Shown here piece by piece: positions 27,199 to 35,214 of a stretch of DNA of 64,000 nt; within the stretch, counting starts at the first letter, position 1, and each line of letters begins with the position of its first letter. The translations under genes were made by a program, and so were the position numbers. The notes under the pieces are model-generated. The model had not been told where the DNA came from, made no database searches, and was given only the letters and a program-made list of their open reading frames with translations. Source of the stretch: Pararhizobium arenae (GTDB lineage Bacteria > Pseudomonadota > Alphaproteobacteria > Rhizobiales > Rhizobiaceae); assembly GCF_001931685.1 (NCBI RefSeq), contig NZ_MOOY01000007.1, forward strand, positions 176,130-240,129. Reading direction: 5' to 3'.

Positions 27199-28359
27199 TC
27201 ACGCCCCCAGCGGCCGCAGCAGGTCGCGGCTGATGATGTGCCGCTGGATTTCGGAGGTGCCATCCCAGATACGTTCCACGCGCGCATCGCGCCAGAAGCG
27301 GGCGAGCGGCAGGTCGTCCATCAGGCCCATGCCGCCATAGATCTGGATCGCCTCATCCGTGACCCGCGCCAGCATTTCCGTCGCATAGACCTTGGCCGAG
27401 GCAATTTCACGGTTGGACGGCAGGCCCTGATCGAGCCGCCATGCGGCCGAGAGGGTCAGAAGGTCGGCGGCATCAATCTCGGTGATCATGTCGGCGAGCT
27501 TGAACGAAACGCCCTGATTGGCGCCGATGGGCTTGCCGAACTGCTTGCGTTCTGCGGCGTAGGAGAGAGCATAATCAAAGGCCCGACGTGCGCGGCCGAC
27601 GGAGGTCGCAGCGACTGTCAGGCGGGTCGCGTAGAGCCAGTCATTGGCGATGTCGAAGCCCTTGTGCACTTCGCCCAGAATCTGCGCCGAGGGAAGGCGG
27701 CATTCGTCGAAACTGAGGATGCAATTCTTGTAGCCACGATGGGACACGGAGCTGTAGCCGTCGCGGATTTCGAAGCCGGGCGTGCCGCGATCGACGAGGA
27801 AGCAGGTGATCAGCTTTTTGGGGCCGCGCGGTGTCTGTTCTTCACCGGTGGCGATGAAGACGATGACGAAATCGGCGATATTGGCATGGCTGATGAAGTG
27901 CTTGGTACCGTTGACGATCCAGTCGTCTCCATCCTTACGGGCAAAACACTTCATGCCGCGCACATCCGAGCCGGCGTCCGGTTCGGTCATGGCCAGCGCA
28001 TCGAATTTCTCACCGGAAACCGCCGGCAGAAGATATTTTTGCCGCTGCTCGTCATTGCAGGCCATCAGGATGCCCGAAGGGCGGCCGAAGAACACGGTGA
28101 GCGCCATCGAACCGCGGCCAAGCTCGCGCTCGACCAGCGTAAACGTCTGGTGATCAAGTCCGGCGCCGCCGACCGATTCCGGCATGTTGCAGCCGAAAAA
28201 GCCGAGTTCCTTACACTTGCGGGCAATCTCCTGGCCAAGTTCCGGCGGCACGAAGCCGGTGCGCTCGACTTCGTTTTCATGCGGATAGATCTCCGTCTCG
28301 ACGAAGCCGCGCACGGTGTCGACGATCATCTGCTGTTCGTCGGAGAGTGCGAAATTCAT
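27199..28359 (-). CDS. Acyl-CoA dehydrogenase, probably acting on gamma-butyrobetainyl-CoA
   Basis: 386 residues with the full three-domain FAD fold: N-terminal helices, the MTEPDAGSDVRGMK FAD-binding strand, ERKQFGKPIGANQGVSFKLADM, and QIYGGMGLMDDLPLARFWRDARVERI. At the position of the catalytic Glu of medium-chain dehydrogenases (EGT) this protein has Asp (WDGTSEIQR). It would introduce a 2,3-double bond into an acyl-CoA. Context with a CaiD-like hydratase and carnitine genes points to gamma-butyrobetainyl-CoA as substrate, giving crotonobetainyl-CoA; this is inference. RBS AGGGAG precedes the ATG. Confidence 0.8.
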   Translation of the reverse strand: MNFALSDEQQMIVDTVRGFVETEIYPHENEVERTGFVPPELGQEIARKCKELGFFGCNMPESVGGAGLDHQTFTLVERELGRGSMALTVFFGRPSGILMACNDEQRQKYLLPAVSGEKFDALAMTEPDAGSDVRGMKCFARKDGDDWIVNGTKHFISHANIADFVIVFIATGEEQTPRGPKKLITCFLVDRGTPGFEIRDGYSSVSHRGYKNCILSFDECRLPSAQILGEVHKGFDIANDWLYATRLTVAATSVGRARRAFDYALSYAAERKQFGKPIGANQGVSFKLADMITEIDAADLLTLSAAWRLDQGLPSNREIASAKVYATEMLARVTDEAIQIYGGMGLMDDLPLARFWRDARVERIWDGTSEIQRHIISRDLLRPLGA

Positions 28360-28402
28360 AATTGTTCTCCCTCGTGTTTTTTTGCCGGAGCAGTCCCCTC
28401 AG

Positions 28403-28527
28403 ATTTGCCCCTCACCCTAGCCCTCTCCCCGCTTGCGGGGAGAGGGGACGACGGAGTTTGCCGCTTGTCCCTTCTCCCCGCTAAAACGGGGAAAAGGTGT
28501 TGGATAGGGCGGATGAGGGGCAAACTC
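28403..28527. repeat. RIME-like palindromic intergenic repeat
   Basis: Bounded by GCCCCTCACCCTAG and GGATGAGGGGC, with internal CCTCTCCCCGCTTGCGGGGAGAGG and CTTCTCCCCGCTAAAACGGGG hairpins. It separates the carnitine dehydrogenase and acyl-CoA dehydrogenase genes. Confidence 0.8.
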
Positions 28528-28536
28528 GTAAGTCTA

Positions 28537-30027
28537 TTACCGCTTCTGCCCTACAGCCCGGCCAACACCCTCCGGTGCCGGCAGCGAGGCATGGGCCTCG
28601 GCAATCGCCTTGACCTTGGCGAGCACCGCCGGCAGTGCCGGAACAGCCTTGCCCTCCTTGCTGCTGACATGCAGCAGCATCTGTTCGGCCGTCGCGAGCT
28701 TGGCGCCCGTTTCGGCGTTGTAGATGGTCGAGAAGATGTGCAGTCGCTTGTCGTCGTGAGACAGGATCTGGCAGGTCGAAGTGAGCGTATCGCCGAGCTT
28801 GCCCTCGTCGAGGTTTCGGATGTGGGTCTCGACCGTGTAATAGCTGTGACCGTCGCGCACATAGTCGAGATCGACGCCGATCAGGCGCAGCAAGCCATCG
28901 GACGTGTCGCCGAAAACCTGAAGGTAGCGATGCTCGGTCATGTGGCCGTTGTAATCGACCCAGGCGGCGTTGACCTTGGTTTCGAGAATGCGGATCGGCT
29001 GGGCTTCGCCGAGATCCGTTTCCGGCTTCTTGGCGTTTGCCCAGAGACTCTGCTCGAAATCGGCAAGCAGCTTGCCCGCACCCCAGCCCTTGCCGCCATC
29101 GCCGCTCTTCAGCGCGTGCATGATGCCGACGAGGTTTTCGTCGCGGATGCGCTCGAGGTCGCGGATGCCACGGGCGCCGGATTGCGCGTCGGACTGGCCG
29201 GCGATCTTGTCGACCAGCTCGTCATCGAGATCGACGACATCCATGAGCTTGGTCCAGGGCCAAGACAGGCAGGGGCCGAACTGGGCGAGGAAATGGCGCA
29301 TGCCGGCTTCGCCACCGGCGATGCGGTAGGTCTCGAACATGCCCATCTGCGCCCAGCGCATGCCGAAGGAATAACGGATCACGTCGTCGAGCGTTTCCGT
29401 GTCGCAGATATCGTCCTTGATCAGCCAGAGGCCTTCGCGCCAGACGGCTTCGAGAAGGCGGTCGCCGACGAAGGCCTCGATCTCCTTGTTGATGATGACG
29501 CCCTTCATGCCGATCGGCGCAAGTTTCGCCTTGGCGTCTTCAAGCGTGGCCTTGGCCGTCTTCTCGCCGCCGACGAGTTCGGCGAGCGGCAGGAGGTAGA
29601 CCGGGTTGTAGGGATGGGCGACGAACATGCGCTCGGGGTGCTTCATGTCGCGCTGAAGCTCAGTCGGCATGATGCCGGACGTCGAGGAGCCGATCAGCGC
29701 TTTCGGGTCGGCCGCCGCATCGATCTGGGTGATGACGTTGCGCTTGAGATCGACGCGCTCCGGCACGCTTTCCTGAATCCAGTCAGCGCCTTGCACGGCC
29801 TCTTCAATGCTCTTGACGAAGGTGAGCTTGCCCTTCGGAGGCAGCGGCGCCATGGTCAGCATGCCATAGGCGCGGTCGGCATTGGCCATGACTTCGCCGA
29901 CGATGCGCTCGGCTTCCGGATGCGGATCGTACATCGCGACATCGATGCCGCCGAGAATGAAGCGCGCCGCCCAGGCTCCGCCGATAACGCCGCCGCCGAT
30001 ACAGGCCGCCTTGGTGATCTTGGTCAT
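28537..30027 (-). CDS. cdhAB: L-carnitine dehydrogenase fused to betainyl-CoA thioesterase
   Basis: 496 residues. The first 320 are a 3-hydroxyacyl-CoA dehydrogenase-like NAD enzyme (AACIGGGVIGGAWAARF at the nucleotide-binding loop, STSGIMPTELQ, FVAHPYNPVYLLPLAELVGG), the carnitine 3-dehydrogenase family. A hotdog thioesterase follows from about 345 to 470, with VDYNGHMTEHRYLQVFGD at 357-374. In Pseudomonas the two activities are separate CdhA and CdhB proteins; the fusion is known from rhizobia-like genomes. It would oxidise carnitine to 3-dehydrocarnitine and later hydrolyse betainyl-CoA to glycine betaine. The next enzyme, BKACE, is encoded just upstream on the same strand. Confidence 0.9.
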   Translation of the reverse strand: MTKITKAACIGGGVIGGAWAARFILGGIDVAMYDPHPEAERIVGEVMANADRAYGMLTMAPLPPKGKLTFVKSIEEAVQGADWIQESVPERVDLKRNVITQIDAAADPKALIGSSTSGIMPTELQRDMKHPERMFVAHPYNPVYLLPLAELVGGEKTAKATLEDAKAKLAPIGMKGVIINKEIEAFVGDRLLEAVWREGLWLIKDDICDTETLDDVIRYSFGMRWAQMGMFETYRIAGGEAGMRHFLAQFGPCLSWPWTKLMDVVDLDDELVDKIAGQSDAQSGARGIRDLERIRDENLVGIMHALKSGDGGKGWGAGKLLADFEQSLWANAKKPETDLGEAQPIRILETKVNAAWVDYNGHMTEHRYLQVFGDTSDGLLRLIGVDLDYVRDGHSYYTVETHIRNLDEGKLGDTLTSTCQILSHDDKRLHIFSTIYNAETGAKLATAEQMLLHVSSKEGKAVPALPAVLAKVKAIAEAHASLPAPEGVGRAVGQKR

Positions 30028-30069
30028 TTTTCTTGTGTTCCCTCTATATATGTCCGTTCCGCGGTTCTT

Positions 30070-30277
30070 TTACCCCTCACCAAGCGCGCCCAAGCACTCA
30101 GCTGCGCTTCCTGCGGGCTTGCTATCCTCTCCCACAAGGGGAGAGGCGGGACCGCGCGACACCTTGCTTCTGAAATCGCGGTGAGCTTGCGGCAGGTTCC
30201 TCTCCCCTTGTGGGAGAGGATAGTTCGTCCCCGAGAGGCGAAGCCGATCGGTTGGACGAACTTGGTGAGGGGTAATC
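30070..30277. repeat. RIME-like palindromic intergenic repeat, long form
   Basis: TACCCCTCACCAAG at one end and CTTGGTGAGGGGTA at the other are perfect inverted ends. Inside are two inverted TATCCTCTCCCACAAGGGGAGAGG blocks. It fills the gap between the BKACE gene and the dehydrogenase-thioesterase gene. Confidence 0.8.
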
Positions 30278-30295
30278 TTACCTCGGACGCATGTT

Positions 30296-31198
30296 CTACC
30301 GCTTCGTCAGCCTCAGCTTCTCGCGCACTTCAGCCGGGCCTATGACACGAGCGCCCATGCCCTCGATCACGGTCACGGCCTTTTCGACGAGCTGGCCGTT
30401 TGTCGCGAGCTGGCCCTTGCCGATATAGAGATTGTCTTCCAGTCCGACGCGGACATTGCCGCCGGCAAGCACGGCTGCCGCCGGATAGGCGAGCGCGTTT
30501 CGGCCGATGGAGAAGGCCGAGAAGGTCCAGTTTTTCGGCACGTTGTTGACCATCGCCATGAAGGTGTTGAGGTCATCCGGCGCGCCCCACGGAATACCCA
30601 TGCAGAGCTGGATCAGCACCGGATCCTCGATCAGACCTTCTTCGGCAAGCTGTTTGGCAAACCAGAGATGGCCGGTATCGAAGGCTTCGATTTCCGGGCG
30701 CACGCCCAGCGCCGTCATCTGCCGGGCCATTTCGCGCAGCATCGAGGGCGTGTTGGTCATCACATAGTCGCCGAGCGAGAAATTCATCGTGCCGCAATCG
30801 AGCGTGCAGATTTCCGGTAGGCATTCCGCCACATGGGCAACGCGCTCGGTGGCGCCGGCCATGTCGGTGCCGTTCGGATTGACGGGGAAGGGCGCCTCGA
30901 CATCGCCGAACACGAGGTCGCCGCCCATGCCGGCCGTGAGGTTCAGGACCACATCGACATCAGCCGAGCGAATACGGTCGGTCACTTCCTTGTAGAGGTC
31001 GAGGCGGCGTGCGGCGGCGCCGGTTTCCGGATCGCGCACATGGCAGTGGGCAACGGCAGCGCCGGCCTTCGCCGCTTCGATCGCGGCATCGGCGATCTGC
31101 TTGGGCGTGATCGGCACATGCGATGATTTGGATACGGTGTCGCCGGCACCGGTCACGGCGCAGGTGATGAAAACATCGCGGTTCATAGCGAGTGGCAT
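30296..31198 (-). CDS. cdhC: 3-dehydrocarnitine:acetyl-CoA trimethylamine transferase (BKACE family)
   Basis: 300 residues from the ATG at 31198 (GGAG in front). It is a beta-keto acid cleavage enzyme: TIM-barrel with the zinc-binding AHCHVRDPETG (His51, His53), LNLTAGMGGD, EICTLDCGTMNF, RPEIEAFDTGHL, and GGNVRVGLEDN near the C-terminus. In the carnitine pathway BKACE converts 3-dehydrocarnitine plus acetyl-CoA to betainyl-CoA plus acetoacetate. The assignment to carnitine rather than another beta-keto acid rests on the adjacent carnitine dehydrogenase-thioesterase gene and the CdhR-like regulator. Confidence 0.88.
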   Translation of the reverse strand: MPLAMNRDVFITCAVTGAGDTVSKSSHVPITPKQIADAAIEAAKAGAAVAHCHVRDPETGAAARRLDLYKEVTDRIRSADVDVVLNLTAGMGGDLVFGDVEAPFPVNPNGTDMAGATERVAHVAECLPEICTLDCGTMNFSLGDYVMTNTPSMLREMARQMTALGVRPEIEAFDTGHLWFAKQLAEEGLIEDPVLIQLCMGIPWGAPDDLNTFMAMVNNVPKNWTFSAFSIGRNALAYPAAAVLAGGNVRVGLEDNLYIGKGQLATNGQLVEKAVTVIEGMGARVIGPAEVREKLRLTKR

Positions 31199-31284
31199 GG
31201 AGGTCTCCCCGTTTTTCTTTGGACCCATTACGATCCAATAAAATTGCGTTTGCTTTCCATTGCCGGATGCAGACTATACATTCT

Positions 31285-31295
31285 CGGAAATTCCG
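31285..31295. promoter_or_regulatory. Short palindrome in the cdhR-cdhC intergenic region
   Basis: CGGAAATTCCG, an 11-base palindrome 16 bases before the regulator start codon. The same 11-mer (as its complement) forms the core of the 8939-8959 operator. It could be part of a regulator site but may be chance. Confidence 0.3.
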
Positions 31296-31310
31296 GTGCG
31301 GAGGAAAACT

Positions 31311-32282
31311 ATGCTGGTTCCGGCCGATAAGACGCAACATATCGATCTCCTGATCCTGCCAGAGACCAACCTGATCCTCACGGCCTCGGTGATCGAGCCG
31401 CTGCGGGCGGCAAATCGCATAGCCGGCCGGCCGCTCTACAGCTGGAATCTCTACAGCCCCGATGGCGCACCGATCGAGACGAAGAGTGGTATCCCCATCC
31501 CCGTCAAAGGCGCTTTCCGGCCGCAGAAGGAGACCGAGCCGCTGTTCATCCTCTCCAGCTACAACTGGCAGGGCAGCGACACGCCGCAGCTACGCATGCA
31601 GCTATCCCAGACGGCGCGGCACCGCGAGATGATGGCCGGAATCGAATCCGGCTCGTGGCTGCTTGCGGAAATGAGCCTGCTCGACAATTTTCAGGCGACG
31701 ACCCACTGGGAGGATTTCGAGGATTTCACGGCCGCCTATCCGCAGGTAACGATGGTGCGCGAGCGCTTCGTCATCGACGGCAAGCGCATCACCACCGGCG
31801 GTTCGCTGCCGACGCTCGATCTGATGCTGGAACTCATCCGCCGCCAGCACAGCTATTCGCTGGCGCTCGAAGTCTCGCGGCTGTTCATCTACGAGCAGGA
31901 GCGCACGCGCGGCGACCTGCTGCAGGTGCCGGCCATCGGCAACATGCGCATTGCGGATAACCGGGTGAGCGCCGCCGTGAAGCTGATGGAGGAAACGGTG
32001 GAGGCGCCGCTGACGCTTGCCCGTCTCGCCCGCCGCCTCGGCGTCAGCGCCCGCCATCTGCAGACGCTGTTTCAGGAAACGATGGGGGTGGCGCCGCATG
32101 TTCATTATCTTGCGCTGAGGCTGAATGCCGCCCGTCGAAAAGTCATCGAAAGCCGGGCCGATTTCGCCGATATTGCGGCGGCCACCGGCTTCAACTCATC
32201 CTCCGCTTTCTCCCGCAGTTACCGTGCCCACTACCGCGAAAGCCCGAGCGAGACGCGGCGGCGGCTCAAGCTCAAGGCCTGA
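31311..32282 (+). CDS. cdhR: CdhR-like transcriptional regulator (GATase1-like plus AraC HTH)
   Basis: 323 residues from the ATG at 31311, preceded by GGAGG. Residues about 10-190 form a DJ-1/GATase1-like sensor domain (IDLLILPETNLILTASVIEPL...), and residues about 220-320 an AraC-type double HTH (LTLARLARRLGVSARHLQTLFQETMG and DIAAATGFNSSSAFSRSYRAHY). This is the architecture of CdhR, GbdR and GlxA, regulators of carnitine and betaine use. It is divergent from the cdhC gene with a 112-base gap, the arrangement seen for CdhR in Pseudomonas. Confidence 0.85.
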   Translation: MLVPADKTQHIDLLILPETNLILTASVIEPLRAANRIAGRPLYSWNLYSPDGAPIETKSGIPIPVKGAFRPQKETEPLFILSSYNWQGSDTPQLRMQLSQTARHREMMAGIESGSWLLAEMSLLDNFQATTHWEDFEDFTAAYPQVTMVRERFVIDGKRITTGGSLPTLDLMLELIRRQHSYSLALEVSRLFIYEQERTRGDLLQVPAIGNMRIADNRVSAAVKLMEETVEAPLTLARLARRLGVSARHLQTLFQETMGVAPHVHYLALRLNAARRKVIESRADFADIAAATGFNSSSAFSRSYRAHYRESPSETRRRLKLKA

Positions 32283-32299
32283 TTCAAGTGCTTGAGAGA

Positions 32300-32331
32300 C
32301 CGATTCAGCTTTGCCGATTTTGTTGAATCGG
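32300..32331. terminator. Hairpin between convergent genes
   Basis: CCGATTCA and TGAATCGG form an 8-bp stem with a T-rich loop in the 50-base gap between the cdhR-like gene and the convergent LysR gene. There is no clear T-run. Confidence 0.4.
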
Positions 32332-32332
32332 A

Positions 32333-33526
32333 TCAGATGTTTATGGGCTCATGCGAGGAAAGTGATTCCGCTCGCATCATCTCCAGCATCGCTTCCCCGA
32401 GCTGACGCGAGAGGGCGTTTTTCGGCCAGACGAGCGACAGAGACTGGGCATAGCTCTCATCGAGCCGGATCATCGCCGGTGCATTGCGCACCCGCGACAG
32501 AGAGCTCTGCGGTAGCACGGAAAGATAGCCGTGATTGAGAACGAGGTTGATGATGACGGGGATGGAATCGACTTCCGCAATCGTCAGTCGCGGCCGCTCG
32601 GTCTCGCTCAATGTGTTTTCCAGAAACCGGGTTGCCTGCTGACGCAGACCGCTGCGCAGGCTTGGCACCGCGATGGGGTGTGTGGTGAGGATATCATTCA
32701 GCGGCTTGCCGGTGGCGAAGAGCTCGGGTTGCCCGGCCAGCGCCAGCGGACCTTGCGAAACGAGGTGCCCCTCGAACTCGGCTGGAAAGTCCGCCACATC
32801 CAGCAACACGGCATCGAAGCGGCGGCTTTTAAGGCCGGCGATCAGTTCATCCGCCGTGGTGCTGGAGAGGAACAGCGGCTGGCGCGGCCGGGCGCGATGC
32901 CACCTTGCCGTCAGCGTCGCCAGCATGCGGGCAATCTCGCTTTCCGGCCCGAGCGGCATGACCGAGCCGAGCCGCCACGTCGCGGCACTTCGGCGGAAAC
33001 GATCGGCCGATGCGCGCGACAGCTGCGCCCAGATTTCGCTCAGCGTTTCCGCAAGCGGCATGGCAGCAAGCCCCTCGGCGGTGCAGACGACACCCGCCGC
33101 CGAGCGGGTCAGAAGCGCGTAGCCCAGCGCCTTTTCCAGATCGGCGATCTGGCGGGTCAGTTGCGGCTGCCCGACGCCGATCTGCCGTGCAGCCGCTCGG
33201 ACGCTGCCGCAATGGGCAATGGCGAGGAATCGTTCGAGGGCGCTGATGCTGATCGCTGGCACGGTCTCAAGGGTTTTCTCCGCCGGAGCCAGTAGGTCGG
33301 AGATCGCGGCACGGGCGGCGGTGAGATCGGCGAGGCGGCGCTGGGCTTCCAGGGTCGGAACGAGATTGCCACCCTCCCGTCGCACCAGCGGCACGGCAAT
33401 CGCCGCCTCCATGCGCTTCAACGCGGCGCTGACGCTCGCCGGCGGGCGGCCGGTCACTTTTGCGGCACGTCTTATACCGCGTTCGGTGAGAACGGCATGC
33501 ACGAGGGTGAGGGTGGCGATATCCAT
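32333..33526 (-). CDS. LysR-type regulator with two N-terminal HTH domains
   Basis: 397 residues, about 90 longer than usual for the family. Residues 1-60 form one winged HTH (LTLVHAVLTERGIRRAAKVTGRPPASVSAALKRME), and residues about 93-150 a second, canonical LysR HTH (ALERFLAIAHCGSVRAAARQIGVGQPQLTRQIADLE). A normal effector-binding domain follows (about 180-390). The gene is divergent from the HutH-like lyase gene across 137 bases that hold a perfect LysR box. It is the likely regulator of the ergothioneine-type pathway genes; the inducer might be ergothioneine or thiourocanate, by inference. Confidence 0.87.
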   Translation of the reverse strand: MDIATLTLVHAVLTERGIRRAAKVTGRPPASVSAALKRMEAAIAVPLVRREGGNLVPTLEAQRRLADLTAARAAISDLLAPAEKTLETVPAISISALERFLAIAHCGSVRAAARQIGVGQPQLTRQIADLEKALGYALLTRSAAGVVCTAEGLAAMPLAETLSEIWAQLSRASADRFRRSAATWRLGSVMPLGPESEIARMLATLTARWHRARPRQPLFLSSTTADELIAGLKSRRFDAVLLDVADFPAEFEGHLVSQGPLALAGQPELFATGKPLNDILTTHPIAVPSLRSGLRQQATRFLENTLSETERPRLTIAEVDSIPVIINLVLNHGYLSVLPQSSLSRVRNAPAMIRLDESYAQSLSLVWPKNALSRQLGEAMLEMMRAESLSSHEPINI

Positions 33527-33559
33527 GACAAAGGCGTGCTCGTCGAGGGGTGGAGGCCG

Positions 33560-33580
33560 ATACTACCGGCTGTTCAGTAT
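33560..33580. promoter_or_regulatory. Perfect LysR-type operator
   Basis: ATACT-N11-AGTAT, a 5-bp inverted repeat with exactly the T-N11-A spacing of LysR recognition sites. It lies 34 bases from the LysR gene start and 83 bases before the lyase gene start. Confidence 0.75.
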
Positions 33581-33663
33581 GCGGCATCTCCTGTTTGGTT
33601 TTTGGGATATACCACAAGGCCTGCCATTGCGCATAGCATGGTGACAATCGGGAAAGAGCAGGC

Positions 33664-35202
33664 ATGAATGCGGCGACGAAAACCATTGTTTTGACGGGAC
33701 AACCGCTGAGCTTCTCGGCGCTGGAAAGAATCGGTGCCGGTGAACATGTGCCGGAAGTCTCGTCTGTCGCGCTGGAGCGGGTACAGGCGGCCCGCACCGT
33801 GATTGCCGATCGCATCGCGTTAGGGCTTCCCGTTTACGGCGCCAATACAGGCGTCGGCTCGATGAAGGACCGGCTCTGGACGGCAGATGACCTTACCCAG
33901 TTCAACGCCTCGCTGGTCAAGGCTCATCATTTCGGAACCGGGCCGCTGTTTACACAGTCCGTCGTCCGCAAGGCGATGGCAATCCGGGTGAATACGGCGC
34001 TTGGTGGCCATACCGGCTGCAGCGTCGAACTGGTCGACGCGTTCCTCGGGCTTCTGCGCGCCGGCGTCGTGCCGGCTGTGCATCGTCATGGCTCCATCGG
34101 ATGTGCCGATATCGGGTTGATGGGCCAGGTGGCTTCTGTTCTTACCGGCGCAGGCCGGGCTTTTTATCGTGGGGAATTGCTGGATGCGCCGGAGGCCCTT
34201 AAGCGGGCCGGCCTCACACCCCTTGTCATGCAGCCGCGCGATGCGCTGGCGGCCCTCAGCGTCAATGCAACGGCTTATGCCGCCGCCGCCGAATTGGTGC
34301 GTGAAGCGGCCTCTGTCGTCCGCGTCCTGATGGTCACAGGCCTGATGTCGTCGCTGGCGCTTGGCGCTTCAGCCGATCCGTGGCGCGTTGCAGCAACGCT
34401 CGGCACGCGCGGGGAGGCGTTGGTCGGCTCCTGGCTCTATGGGCAATCCGACATGGTCGACTGGCCGCTGCCGACGGCGATCCACGATCCCTTGAGCCTG
34501 CGCATGACGGCCCAGGTTTTCGGCGCGGCAGTCGATACGCTGGTTGTCGCGGCCGAACGCCTTCTCGATGCCACCTATCTTTCTGATGACAACCCGGTGG
34601 TTCTGGGCGGTCAGGTGCATTCCTCCGGCGCTTCGCTTCCGCTGACGACGACGCTCTACATCGAGACGGCGCAGATCGCCTTCTCCCATGTCGCCCGCAA
34701 TGTGCTCAATCGCTGCGTCCTGCTCTCCAACGGGGTGCGGCGTAACCTGCCCATCAATCTTGTGGCACCCGGCGAAGTGGCAAGCGGCCTAGGCCCGCTG
34801 ATGAAGCTTGCCGTCGAGCTTTATATGCGCGTGCAGTCCAATGCCGTGCCGCTTTCGGCGCAGTCGATTGTCGTCGCTGGCGGCCTTGAGGAGGAAGCGA
34901 CCTTTCTGCCGCTGATCGTCGAGCGCATGGAGGCCCAGGTGCGCGATCTCTGCCAGATGGGCGCGATCGAGGCGCTCTTGTCCGCACAGGCCGTCGACCT
35001 GCTCGGTGACAAACCGCAGGCCACGACCAAGCTGGCCTATGACCGCGTCCGCGAGATCAGCCCGATGTATTTGCAGGACCGGCCTCTTTCCGACGAAATC
35101 GAGGCATTGCGGATGGCGTTTTCGTGCCCAGATCTGCGCCGAAGCCTGGTCGCGGCGGCACCCATGCCGGAATTCGACGATTTCTTTGCTCTCGCGCTTT
35201 AG
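33664..35202 (+). CDS. Probable ergothionase: HutH/PAL-fold lyase lacking the MIO tripeptide
   Basis: 512 residues, full length for the histidine/phenylalanine ammonia-lyase fold. It keeps the family frame: VYGANTGVGSMKD with the catalytic-loop Tyr58, GHTGCSVELVDAFLGLL, and SDDNPVVLGGQVHSSG. The Ala-Ser-Gly that cyclises into the MIO electrophile is replaced by Cys147-Ala148-Asp149 within GSIGCADIGLMGQ. MIO-free members of this fold include ergothionase, which eliminates trimethylamine from ergothioneine to give thiourocanate. The neighbours encode relatives of the other published steps of ergothioneine catabolism, which makes this the best call. Alternatives are another MIO-free lyase or an inactive HutH. 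It is the first gene of a plus-strand operon. Confidence 0.75.
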   Translation: MNAATKTIVLTGQPLSFSALERIGAGEHVPEVSSVALERVQAARTVIADRIALGLPVYGANTGVGSMKDRLWTADDLTQFNASLVKAHHFGTGPLFTQSVVRKAMAIRVNTALGGHTGCSVELVDAFLGLLRAGVVPAVHRHGSIGCADIGLMGQVASVLTGAGRAFYRGELLDAPEALKRAGLTPLVMQPRDALAALSVNATAYAAAAELVREAASVVRVLMVTGLMSSLALGASADPWRVAATLGTRGEALVGSWLYGQSDMVDWPLPTAIHDPLSLRMTAQVFGAAVDTLVVAAERLLDATYLSDDNPVVLGGQVHSSGASLPLTTTLYIETAQIAFSHVARNVLNRCVLLSNGVRRNLPINLVAPGEVASGLGPLMKLAVELYMRVQSNAVPLSAQSIVVAGGLEEEATFLPLIVERMEAQVRDLCQMGAIEALLSAQAVDLLGDKPQATTKLAYDRVREISPMYLQDRPLSDEIEALRMAFSCPDLRRSLVAAAPMPEFDDFFALAL

Positions 35203-35214
35203 GAAGGCAAGCTC

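Noticed and set aside
27238..30345. A 1035-codon open frame on the plus strand
   Set aside because: It runs antisense to two well-recognised genes (acyl-CoA dehydrogenase, carnitine dehydrogenase-thioesterase) and across a RIME-like repeat; its protein shows no family pattern. Long antisense frames are common at this GC content.
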